From: Chloracidobacterium sp. UBA3360 | GTDB taxonomy: Bacteria > Acidobacteriota > Blastocatellia > Pyrinomonadales > Pyrinomonadaceae | Length of the DNA stretch: 7,667 bases | Reading direction: 5' to 3' | Assembly: GCA_002360555.1 (NCBI GenBank) | Contig: DEQS01000003.1 | Coordinates: 1-7,667 of the forward strand | Part shown: positions 1 through 5,234 of the stretch, in pieces | Numbering within the stretch: position 1 is the first letter of the stretch | Layout: each line of letters starts with the position of its first letter | The notes under the pieces: model-generated | What the model was told of the DNA's origin: nothing | Database searches by the model: none | The model's input: only the letters and a program-made list of their open reading frames with translations | Made by a program: the position numbers and the translations under genes

Positions 1-4
1 CAAA

Positions 5-400
5 ATGGCTGAATTTAATGTACCGAGTCCCGGTGAAATATGCTGGCGTGAACTGAGAACAAAGGATCTAGGGGCAGCTATGGAGTTTTATACAAAGCTG
101 TTCGGATGGGAACTGCCTCAGACAAAAGTATCGCCGTTAGACTATAAAGAGGTGGTCATCGATGGCGTCGCTCACGGCGGGATGATGGCGATAGATGAAA
201 ATTGGCCGCCCGAAGTGCCGTCGCATTGGGCAACTTACATTGCCGTGGCAAACGCAGACGAAACCGTAGCAAGCATCACCGAAAATGGCGGCAGCGTCCG
301 CGTCCCGCCGTTTGATGCTCCCGGCGTCGGCCGCATGGCAATGGTCGCCGATCCGTCAGGTGCAGATTTTGCGATCATCCAGTTCACCGAACCGATGTAG
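5..400 (+). CDS. VOC-family (glyoxalase/bleomycin-resistance fold) protein, single domain
   Basis: A 131-residue protein with one vicinal-oxygen-chelate domain, probably cytoplasmic (no signal peptide). Visible family marks are G-E-I-C-W at residues 10-14, E-F-Y-T-K-L-F-G-W at 27-35, H-G-G at 57-59, S-H-W-A-T-Y-I at 73-79, P-P-F-D-A-P-G-V-G-R at 101-110 and A-D-P-S-G-A-D-F at 115-122. This pattern matches the subgroup often annotated as CFP-30B/27-kDa-antigen-like, whose members commonly have two such domains; here only one is present, so a homodimer is inferred. VOC proteins may be metal-dependent lyases, dioxygenases or binding proteins, and the substrate cannot be told from sequence. The ATG is four bases from the window edge, so no ribosome site is visible and a slightly earlier start cannot be excluded, but the N-terminal length suits the family. 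It converges on the M16 gene, with both stops flanking an inverted repeat. Confidence 0.85.
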   Translation: MAEFNVPSPGEICWRELRTKDLGAAMEFYTKLFGWELPQTKVSPLDYKEVVIDGVAHGGMMAIDENWPPEVPSHWATYIAVANADETVASITENGGSVRVPPFDAPGVGRMAMVADPSGADFAIIQFTEPM

Positions 401-407
401 GATATTT

Positions 408-481
408 GCCCACGAAATACGCGAAATACACCAATAAGAAGAATTTCCTATTTTTTCGTGTATTTCGTGTATTTCGTGGGC
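408..481. repeat. Inverted repeat of 9-nt tandem units between convergent stops
   Basis: Arms 408-431 and 458-481 are 24 nt each and complementary except for one G/T pair (421 with 468), with a 26-nt loop. The right side consists of three adjacent 9-nt units at 452-460, 461-469 and 470-478 (TATTTCGTG, the first with one change); the left arm holds two inverted units (411-419, 420-428). It starts 7 nt after the VOC stop and ends 5 nt before the M16 stop, so it forms almost the whole gap. RNA from either strand would fold into a long hairpin that could protect or end both transcripts, but neither side is followed by a proper T-run, so it is not a classic intrinsic terminator. Intergenic elements of this type recur in many bacterial genomes (known pattern); copies elsewhere in this genome are inferred. 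Short open frames across it (Y-F-V-Y-F-V-G-like peptides) are artefacts. Confidence 0.85.
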
Positions 482-486
482 ACTTC

Positions 487-1851
487 TTATTTCTTATTTC
501 CTTCCGTGTCGAAGATCTCGACCGTCGCCGCATATTCCTTTGCCTGCGGCAGCACGTCACTCGCATCACCAACTATCACTATCGCCATCTCGTCCGGGCG
601 GACGTATTTGAGCGCGACGCGTTGGACTTCATCTGCGGTAACAGCACTTACGTTGTCGCGATAGGTTTGTAAGTAATCTTCGGGCAGGCCGTAAAGATGC
701 TGATTGACTGTCAGATTGGTAAGCCCCTCTTGCGTCTCGGCACGGAGCGGAAAGACGCCGGTCAGAAAGTTTTTCGCATCCGCAAGCTCTTCATCACCGA
801 CCTTTTCATGGCGAATACGTTCGAGCTCGTAGAAAAATTCTTTTAGCGACGCACCTGTCACGTCGTTGCGAACCTCAGCGGTCGCCTCGATATCACCGGC
901 AAGCCGCCTCGTATTTAGCCGTGTGTAGGCCCCATACGTATATCCCTTTTCTTCGCGCAGATTCATAAACACACGCGACGACGCTCCCGCACCGAGCACC
1001 TGATTCATCACTATCATCGGAAAATAATCAGGATCGTGACGGTCGATGCCAAGGTTGGTGATAACGATATTTGACTGGGCGGAACCCGGCCGGTCAACGA
1101 TGGTAAGGCTGCGGGCATCACGTTTTGGCGGTGCTTCAAATTTTTCTTTTGCGACAGTTCCCTGCTGCCAGTCCCCGAAATGCTCGTTGAGTTCGGCAAT
1201 AAATTCATCACGTTCGACATCGCCGACGACGATCAGTATCGCGTTGTTCGGGATAAATTTTGCAGCGTGAAACCTTGCGACCTTTTCGCGATCAAGCTTT
1301 TCTATATCCGTAGCTTTTGGTGAGACGACAGCATACGGATGTTTACCATAGACCAGCCGTGCGGCCTGTTCGCCGGCAAGAAATCCCGGCTGCGAACGCT
1401 GAAATTTGAGGCTCTCGATTGTGTTGCGGCGATAGAGGTCAAGCTCGTTCTCGGGAAAGGTAGGACGCAGCACCACTTCAGCGAGCAGCGAAAGTATTTC
1501 CGAGCTATATAGCGACAGAGACGAGGCAGAGACGATCGTAAAATCATCCGACGCGCTCGAACCGATGCTTGCACCCAGCCGCTCGATCTTTTCCGCAAGC
1601 TGTAGGCTCGTGTAATTTTCCGTCCCCTCGGTCAACATCGAAACCATCGCCGAAGTTATGCCTTTCGCATCCGCCGGATCGTTGATGTCTCCGGAGTGAA
1701 ATGCGAGCCGTATGCTAACAAGCGGCAAGCGTGTCTCTTCAAATATAACGACACGAAGGCCATTCGCGAGCGTTGTCTGAAATGGCTGCGGGATATCAAA
1801 CGAAGTCGGAGCAAGCGGCTCAGGTGCTGTTTTTCTTAATTCTGGTGTCAT
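487..1851 (-). CDS. M16-family peptidase subunit lacking the zinc site (R/Y-type partner)
   Basis: A 454-residue M16 protein of normal length for a two-domain M16B subunit. N-L-A-N-G-L-R-V-V-I-like strand at about 28-36 opens the N-terminal domain; F-I-P-N-N-A-I-L-I-V-V-G at 199-210 is the usual end of that domain, and a C-terminal M16 domain follows to about residue 430. Where active members have H-x-x-E-H, this one reads S67, V70 and S71 in G-I-T-S-A-M-V-S-M-L-T-E-G-T, so all three metal/catalytic residues are gone. It keeps L-R-E-E-K-G-Y-T-Y-G-A at 298-308, the conserved Arg/Tyr motif that positions substrate in the non-catalytic subunit of heterodimeric M16 enzymes. It therefore should act with the product of the upstream gene, which has the opposite set of residues. 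No signal peptide is seen. The ATG at 1851 has no Shine-Dalgarno sequence; no better start lies nearby. It is second in a two-gene - strand unit, 105 bp after its partner. Confidence 0.93.
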   Translation of the reverse strand: MTPELRKTAPEPLAPTSFDIPQPFQTTLANGLRVVIFEETRLPLVSIRLAFHSGDINDPADAKGITSAMVSMLTEGTENYTSLQLAEKIERLGASIGSSASDDFTIVSASSLSLYSSEILSLLAEVVLRPTFPENELDLYRRNTIESLKFQRSQPGFLAGEQAARLVYGKHPYAVVSPKATDIEKLDREKVARFHAAKFIPNNAILIVVGDVERDEFIAELNEHFGDWQQGTVAKEKFEAPPKRDARSLTIVDRPGSAQSNIVITNLGIDRHDPDYFPMIVMNQVLGAGASSRVFMNLREEKGYTYGAYTRLNTRRLAGDIEATAEVRNDVTGASLKEFFYELERIRHEKVGDEELADAKNFLTGVFPLRAETQEGLTNLTVNQHLYGLPEDYLQTYRDNVSAVTADEVQRVALKYVRPDEMAIVIVGDASDVLPQAKEYAATVEIFDTEGNKK

Positions 1852-1860
1852 AACTTAATA

Positions 1861-1947
1861 GAGTAGAGGAGTGGAGGAGAAAAGGAGTGGGGGATTAATA
1901 TGGTCGGAAATGTTTACTTTCCCCTCCACTCCTTTACTCCTCTACTC
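1861..1947. repeat. Facing arrays of 8-nt tandem repeats between the two M16 genes
   Basis: On + there are four adjacent 8-nt units, AGTAGAGG (1862-1869), AGTGGAGG (1870-1877), AGAAAAGG (1878-1885) and AGTGGGGG (1886-1893). After a 29-nt spacer come three inverted units, CCTCCACT (1923-1930), CCTTTACT (1931-1938) and CCTCTACT (1939-1946). The outer pair gives a perfect 9-bp stem (1861-1869 with 1939-1947); inner units pair imperfectly. The element fills most of the 105-bp intercistronic gap, starting 9 nt from the downstream gene's ATG. In the - strand mRNA it would give a hairpin between the two reading frames, which could alter the ratio of the two subunits by ending, stabilising or shielding the message (inference). 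No T-run follows, so it is not a standard terminator. Its design, short tandem units in both arms of a hairpin, matches the element at 408-481 although the unit sequence and length differ. Confidence 0.8.
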
Positions 1948-1956
1948 CCCTAATTC

Positions 1957-3234
1957 TTAACCCTGTCCTGCTGGCACGACGTCGAGCAGCGACCTATTTT
2001 CGGTATTTAGATAGACGCCGACGGCGTGGCGTATCTGTTCGGCTGTAACGGACAATAGCTCGTCGAGGTCGGTGTTTATCAATTTTGGGTCGCCGTCGTA
2101 TAGGGCATATTCAGCGATAGCCTGTGCCCGCGACATCGACGATTGCCGCATACGGACAGAGTCGTTGATGAGCTGATTCTCGATCTTTTCCATCTCTTCA
2201 GCGGTAGGACCATGAGCGGCGAGGTCTTGGATCTCATGCATTATCGTCTCGCGGATCTTGCTCAGGTCTTTGTCAGGTTTGGGGATCGCTCCGACGAAAA
2301 TGCTCGACGGGCCGCGACGTTCATCTGTAAAACCAAAAAGCTGAATGACCGACTCCTCGCCCTTTACCAGCTTTTGATAAAGCCGCGAACTGTCTCCGTC
2401 ATAGAGAACCTTTCCGGCAAGATACAGGGCGTTAAACTCCGGCGTGCGTCGCTTTGGTATCTTCCAGCCGACAAGAAAGGCCGGGAACGGGGCGAGCGGG
2501 TCTTCCCATTCGCGGTAATTGGCAGCGACCTCGTCGGGCTCGCTCACATCAAGATCGGGCGGCAGCGGCTGCGAAGGAATATCCCCGAAATACGTCTCGA
2601 TCAGTTGCTTTGCCTCGTCAGTCTCAAACGCTCCGGACAGCACGAGAACGGCATTATTTGGTGCATAGTAGATACGGAAAAATTCCTGTACGTCCTCGAC
2701 CGACGCTTCGTCGAGATGCTCCATCGAACCGATCGTCGAGTGCGAATTGGCAAAATTCTTATAGATCATCTCGTTGATGAGATCAAAGATCTGCCCGTAA
2801 GGCTGATTGTCGTAACGCAAACGCTTTTCTTCCTTAACCGCCTCACGCTGGTTGTCGAGATTCTCCTGCGTTACAGCCAGCGAACGCATCCTGTCCGACT
2901 CGAGCCAGAGCCCAAGCGGCAGTTGGTTCGCCGGGAGCGTTTCGTAATAATTTGTCCGCTCACTAGACGTTGTGCCGTTCATCGTGCCGCCGGCTTTCAT
3001 TATGTGCTGAAAATGGCCGGCCTTTGGCACGTTCTCCGAGCCCTGAAACATCATATGTTCAAAGAGGTGGGCAAAGCCGGTGCGGTCATGGCGTTCGTTG
3101 CGCGAACCGACATTGTAATAGACGGCAAGCGAGACAACAGGTGCAACCGTGTCGCGGTTTAGCACAACGCGCAGGCCGTTGGCGAGGGCGAATTCTTCGA
3201 TATCGAGCGGCGGTAATTTGAATGAATGGGTCAT
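1957..3234 (-). CDS. M16-family zinc metallopeptidase, catalytic subunit
   Basis: A 425-residue M16B-type peptidase. Counting from the ATG at 3234, A-N-G-L-R-V-V-L at about 18-25 opens the N-terminal domain and the inverted zinc motif H-L-F-E-H is at residues 56-60 (two His ligands, Glu59 as general base). The third ligand is expected at Glu136 in the Q-R-E-A-V-K-E-E segment. Y-Y-A-P-N-N-A-V-L-V-L-S-G at about 189-201 and a C-terminal M16 domain to about 410 follow. At the place of the substrate-binding Arg/Tyr motif it has L-V-K-G-E-E-S-V-I-Q, so it depends on the neighbouring subunit for that part. Family members cleave peptides or presequences inside a clam-shell chamber. An ATG 39 codons further upstream (3351) is in frame, but that extension has no family match and would lie over the divergent promoter region, so 3234 is chosen. 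No signal peptide or clear Shine-Dalgarno site; the upstream sequence is A/T-rich. It is first in the - strand unit and divergent from the S41 gene. Confidence 0.93.
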   Translation of the reverse strand: MTHSFKLPPLDIEEFALANGLRVVLNRDTVAPVVSLAVYYNVGSRNERHDRTGFAHLFEHMMFQGSENVPKAGHFQHIMKAGGTMNGTTSSERTNYYETLPANQLPLGLWLESDRMRSLAVTQENLDNQREAVKEEKRLRYDNQPYGQIFDLINEMIYKNFANSHSTIGSMEHLDEASVEDVQEFFRIYYAPNNAVLVLSGAFETDEAKQLIETYFGDIPSQPLPPDLDVSEPDEVAANYREWEDPLAPFPAFLVGWKIPKRRTPEFNALYLAGKVLYDGDSSRLYQKLVKGEESVIQLFGFTDERRGPSSIFVGAIPKPDKDLSKIRETIMHEIQDLAAHGPTAEEMEKIENQLINDSVRMRQSSMSRAQAIAEYALYDGDPKLINTDLDELLSVTAEQIRHAVGVYLNTENRSLLDVVPAGQG

Positions 3235-3245
3235 ATTTACTTTAT

Positions 3246-3273
3246 ATTTTATGAGAACACTTCCGCACGCAAA
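3246..3273 (-). promoter_or_regulatory. Weak candidate promoter for the M16 gene pair
   Basis: On the - strand, TTTGCG (3273-3268) and TAAAAT (3251-3246) are 16 bp apart. Transcription would begin near 3239, only about five bases before the chosen ATG, giving an almost leaderless mRNA, which would suit the absence of a ribosome site. The -35 match is poor and A/T-rich sequence makes chance matches easy, so this is tentative. Confidence 0.22.
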
Positions 3274-3313
3274 AATCAACGCACCTCTATCAGCGAAATT
3301 TCGGCCACAAAAT

Positions 3314-3343
3314 TTGGAAATACACCCCGTTTGAGTGTATAAA
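3314..3343 (+). promoter_or_regulatory. Candidate sigma-70-type promoter for the S41 gene
   Basis: TTGGAA (3314-3319) and TATAAA (3338-3343) are separated by 18 bp on +, the best -35/-10 pair seen in the divergent control region. Transcription would start near 3350, giving a leader of about 115 nt before the S41 ATG, with the intrinsic terminator at 3363-3406 inside it. Acidobacterial promoter preferences are not well defined, so consensus matching is only suggestive. Confidence 0.4.
3320..3340. promoter_or_regulatory. Short dyad between -35 and -10, possible operator
   Basis: ATACAC (3320-3325) and GTGTAT (3335-3340) form a perfect 6-bp inverted repeat with a 9-bp centre, lying in the spacer and touching the first bases of the putative -10 of the + promoter. 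A dimeric repressor or activator could bind here; its identity is unknown. Six-base arms may arise by chance in A/T-rich DNA, so confidence is low. Confidence 0.25.
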
Positions 3344-3362
3344 GTAGGCATACCAAATGTGT

Positions 3363-3406
3363 GATCGGCGGTAATTAAGTGCCGTTAATTCCGCCGATCT
3401 TTTTTT
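3363..3406 (+). terminator. Rho-independent terminator in the S41 upstream leader (attenuator-like)
   Basis: GATCGGCGG (3363-3371) pairs with CCGCCGATC (3391-3399) and AATTAA (3373-3378) with TTAATT (3385-3390): a 15-bp stem with a single bulged T at 3372, a 6-nt loop GTGCCG, and a run of seven T at 3400-3406. The T-run exists only on the + side, so it ends + transcripts. No + gene precedes it for almost 3 kb; it lies 60 nt before the S41 ATG and about 13 nt after the start predicted for the nearest promoter. It thus either attenuates S41 transcription or ends a short, roughly 55-nt RNA. No known riboswitch aptamer is recognisable in the short space before it. Confidence 0.88.
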
Positions 3407-3465
3407 ACAGACAGGCCGCCTCGCGGGTGTGCCAGTCATGGGTCTATTTGTTTTTCATTTCGTCT

Positions 3466-5175
3466 ATGTACCAAGCCGGCCGCATTTTAAGTATCTTTCT
3501 GATCGTAACTGCCGCGACGGCGAGTTTCCCCGCTCAGAGATCACCTTTGAATGCGCCGGCCGAGCCTTTCTCGATCAAACGCGGCAGTACATTTACAGCT
3601 TCAGGCGGTTCGGCGACCATTCCGCCAAATGCCGAGCCCGAAACAAAAACCTCGAGGATCGCCGCCGAAATACGCGAAGCCGAGGACATTATTGCCCGCA
3701 ACTACATCGACGGACGCAAGATCAGCCGTGCCGAAATGACCGAATCTGCCCTAACCGGGGCACTACACACGCTTGACCCACACTCTAATTTTCACGGTGT
3801 TGCTGACTGGAAAGATCTGCTCGACGAACAAAAAAGCGGTTACACCGGCATCGGAGCGACAATCGCTAACTTTGAACGGTCAGGAGTGCTCGATACATTT
3901 ATCTTAGCGACGTTTCCGGGTTCACCCGCGTCAAGGGCTCAGCTTCGTTACGGCGATAAGATCGTTGCAATCAACGGCGAGAAAATGACCGGCAAGGCGT
4001 CGGATGACGTTCGCGATAAGATACGCGGGGCGAATGGCAGCGTGCTCCGCATTTCGATCGAACGGGCTGCGACAAACCGGATCGAGACGATAGAGTTACG
4101 TCGTGGACGCGTCGCCCAGCCGTCGATCCCGGACGCGTACATTTTGCGTCCAGGCGTTGGTTATATTGAGTTGTCAGAGGGATTTAACTACACGACCAGT
4201 GATGAATTCGACGTAGCAATGCGCGAGTTGAAACGACAGGGGATGCGTTCGCTCGTGCTCGATCTGAGAAATAACGGAGGCGGTATCGTCGATCAAGCGG
4301 TAAAGATCGCGGAGAAATTTCTGCCGGCCGGAACGCTTATCCTTTCACAAAAGGGACGATCGCGTATCGACAACCGTGTATGGAAATCGGCAAATACCAA
4401 CGCCGAGACAATGCCGCTCGTCGTGCTTGTCAACGAAGACACTGCATCTGCCTCAGAGATCGTCGCGGGAGCTTTTCAGGATAATGACCGTGCGATGATC
4501 GTCGGCGATAAAACGTTTGGCAAGGGACTCGTCCAAAGCGTGCTCGACCTGCCGGGCAACACTGGCTTAACACTCACGACGGCTCGGTATCTGACGCCGT
4601 CGGGCCGATCGATCCAGCGGGATTATACGCGGATGGATCTTTACGACTATTTTAATCACACCGAAAATGCCGCCGCTCTCGTCGGTTCCTCGATCGCCAT
4701 GCGAACCGTGACCGACCGCACCGTCTATGGCGGCGATGGCATAACGCCCGACGAAAAGGTGAAAGCGGACGAGATCACCGCACTACGCACGGCTCTGATC
4801 GACCCGATATTTTTCTTTGCCCGCGAGGTCGTCTCTGGCCGTGTTGTTGGCCTGGAATCATACTCCGCCACAACTGTTACGCTAGGTAAACGCTCAACGC
4901 CCGCGGATCTTCCCTCAACCGAGGCTCTTAAATCTGCGTTCCTCTCATACGTAAAGAAACAAGGAACGTGGAGATTTAGCGACAAACAGCTGACCGCCGA
5001 AGCCGCGTTTATAACGCTCCGGCTTCGCTACAACATCATAATGGCCTCGTACGGCGTCAACGCCGCTCAACAGGTCGTGACCGAGGACGACCCCCAAGTC
5101 GCCAAAGCAGTCGAAACCCTTCCCCGTGCCGGCCAATTAGCCCAGTTGGCTGCAAAACAACGGCTCAATAAATAA
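3466..5175 (+). CDS. Exported S41-family C-terminal-processing-type serine peptidase with PDZ domain
   Basis: A 569-residue protein from the ATG at 3466. Residues 1-24 are a Sec-type signal peptide: one Arg, a hydrophobic I-L-S-I-F-L-I-V core, then small residues near A-T-A-S-F-P-A-Q, so it acts in the periplasm or on the membrane. A Ser/Thr/Pro-rich linker (about 35-60) precedes the S41 N-terminal helices with T-L-D-P-H-S at 102-107. The PDZ domain is at about 125-201 (G-Y-T-G-I-G, G-S-P-A, G-D-K-I-V-A-I-N-G). In the protease core, V-L-D-L-R-N-N-G-G-G is at 264-273, the catalytic Ser is 328 in T-A-S-A-S-E, the catalytic Lys 353 in F-G-K-G, and Gln357 four residues on; the 25-residue Ser-Lys spacing matches Prc/CtpA enzymes, which trim protein C-termini. 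About 140 further residues form a C-terminal extension. In-frame codons reach back to a GTG at 3379, but that lies in the terminator loop and would bury the signal peptide. No Shine-Dalgarno site is visible. Divergent from the M16 pair. Confidence 0.93.
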   Translation: MYQAGRILSIFLIVTAATASFPAQRSPLNAPAEPFSIKRGSTFTASGGSATIPPNAEPETKTSRIAAEIREAEDIIARNYIDGRKISRAEMTESALTGALHTLDPHSNFHGVADWKDLLDEQKSGYTGIGATIANFERSGVLDTFILATFPGSPASRAQLRYGDKIVAINGEKMTGKASDDVRDKIRGANGSVLRISIERAATNRIETIELRRGRVAQPSIPDAYILRPGVGYIELSEGFNYTTSDEFDVAMRELKRQGMRSLVLDLRNNGGGIVDQAVKIAEKFLPAGTLILSQKGRSRIDNRVWKSANTNAETMPLVVLVNEDTASASEIVAGAFQDNDRAMIVGDKTFGKGLVQSVLDLPGNTGLTLTTARYLTPSGRSIQRDYTRMDLYDYFNHTENAAALVGSSIAMRTVTDRTVYGGDGITPDEKVKADEITALRTALIDPIFFFAREVVSGRVVGLESYSATTVTLGKRSTPADLPSTEALKSAFLSYVKKQGTWRFSDKQLTAEAAFITLRLRYNIIMASYGVNAAQQVVTEDDPQVAKAVETLPRAGQLAQLAAKQRLNK

Positions 5176-5208
5176 AAAACTCTGCCGCCCTATTCAGAAC
5201 GGCAGAGT
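5174..5208 (-). terminator. Rho-independent terminator of the TonB-dependent receptor gene
   Basis: ACTCTGCCG (5179-5187) and CGGCAGAGT (5200-5208) form a perfect 9-bp stem with a 12-nt loop. Read on the - strand the stem is followed at once by five T (5178-5174), then A and more T, so it terminates the receptor transcript, whose stop is 26 nt upstream of the hairpin. The T-run overlaps the S41 stop codon (5173-5175). On + there is no T-run after the stem, so for S41 it can serve only as a 3'-end hairpin. Confidence 0.85.
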
Positions 5209-5234
5209 CAATGTTGTCAGGTGCTTCCCTTTCT

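Noticed and set aside
406..672. Small open frames on both strands over the gap after the VOC gene
   Set aside because: Their peptides (F-R-V-F-R-V-F-R-G, Y-F-A-Y-F-V-G, N-T-R-N-T-R) are translations of the 9-nt tandem repeat and then run antisense into the M16 gene.
1740..1860. Frameshift or pseudogene as explanation for the missing HxxEH in the downstream M16 gene
   Set aside because: The frame is intact over 454 residues, aligns through the motif position without a gap, and keeps the R/Y motif; this is the expected non-catalytic subunit, not decay.
408..1947. CRISPR array
   Set aside because: Repeat units are only 8-9 nt, directly adjacent without spacers, and arranged as inverted arms.
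2143..3162. A 339-codon open frame on +
   Set aside because: It is wholly antisense to the catalytic M16 gene, whose family motifs are clear; the + translation is Arg/Leu-rich with no recognisable domain, as expected of a shadow frame.
3235..3351. N-terminal extension of the M16 catalytic subunit, possibly a lipoprotein signal (I-F-A-C)
   Set aside because: The hydrophobic stretch before the Cys is too short for a lipobox signal, the segment has no family match, and it covers the likely divergent promoter.
3379..3465. Earlier GTG start for the S41 protein
   Set aside because: The GTG is in the loop of the intrinsic terminator and would put about 29 residues before an otherwise well-formed signal peptide.
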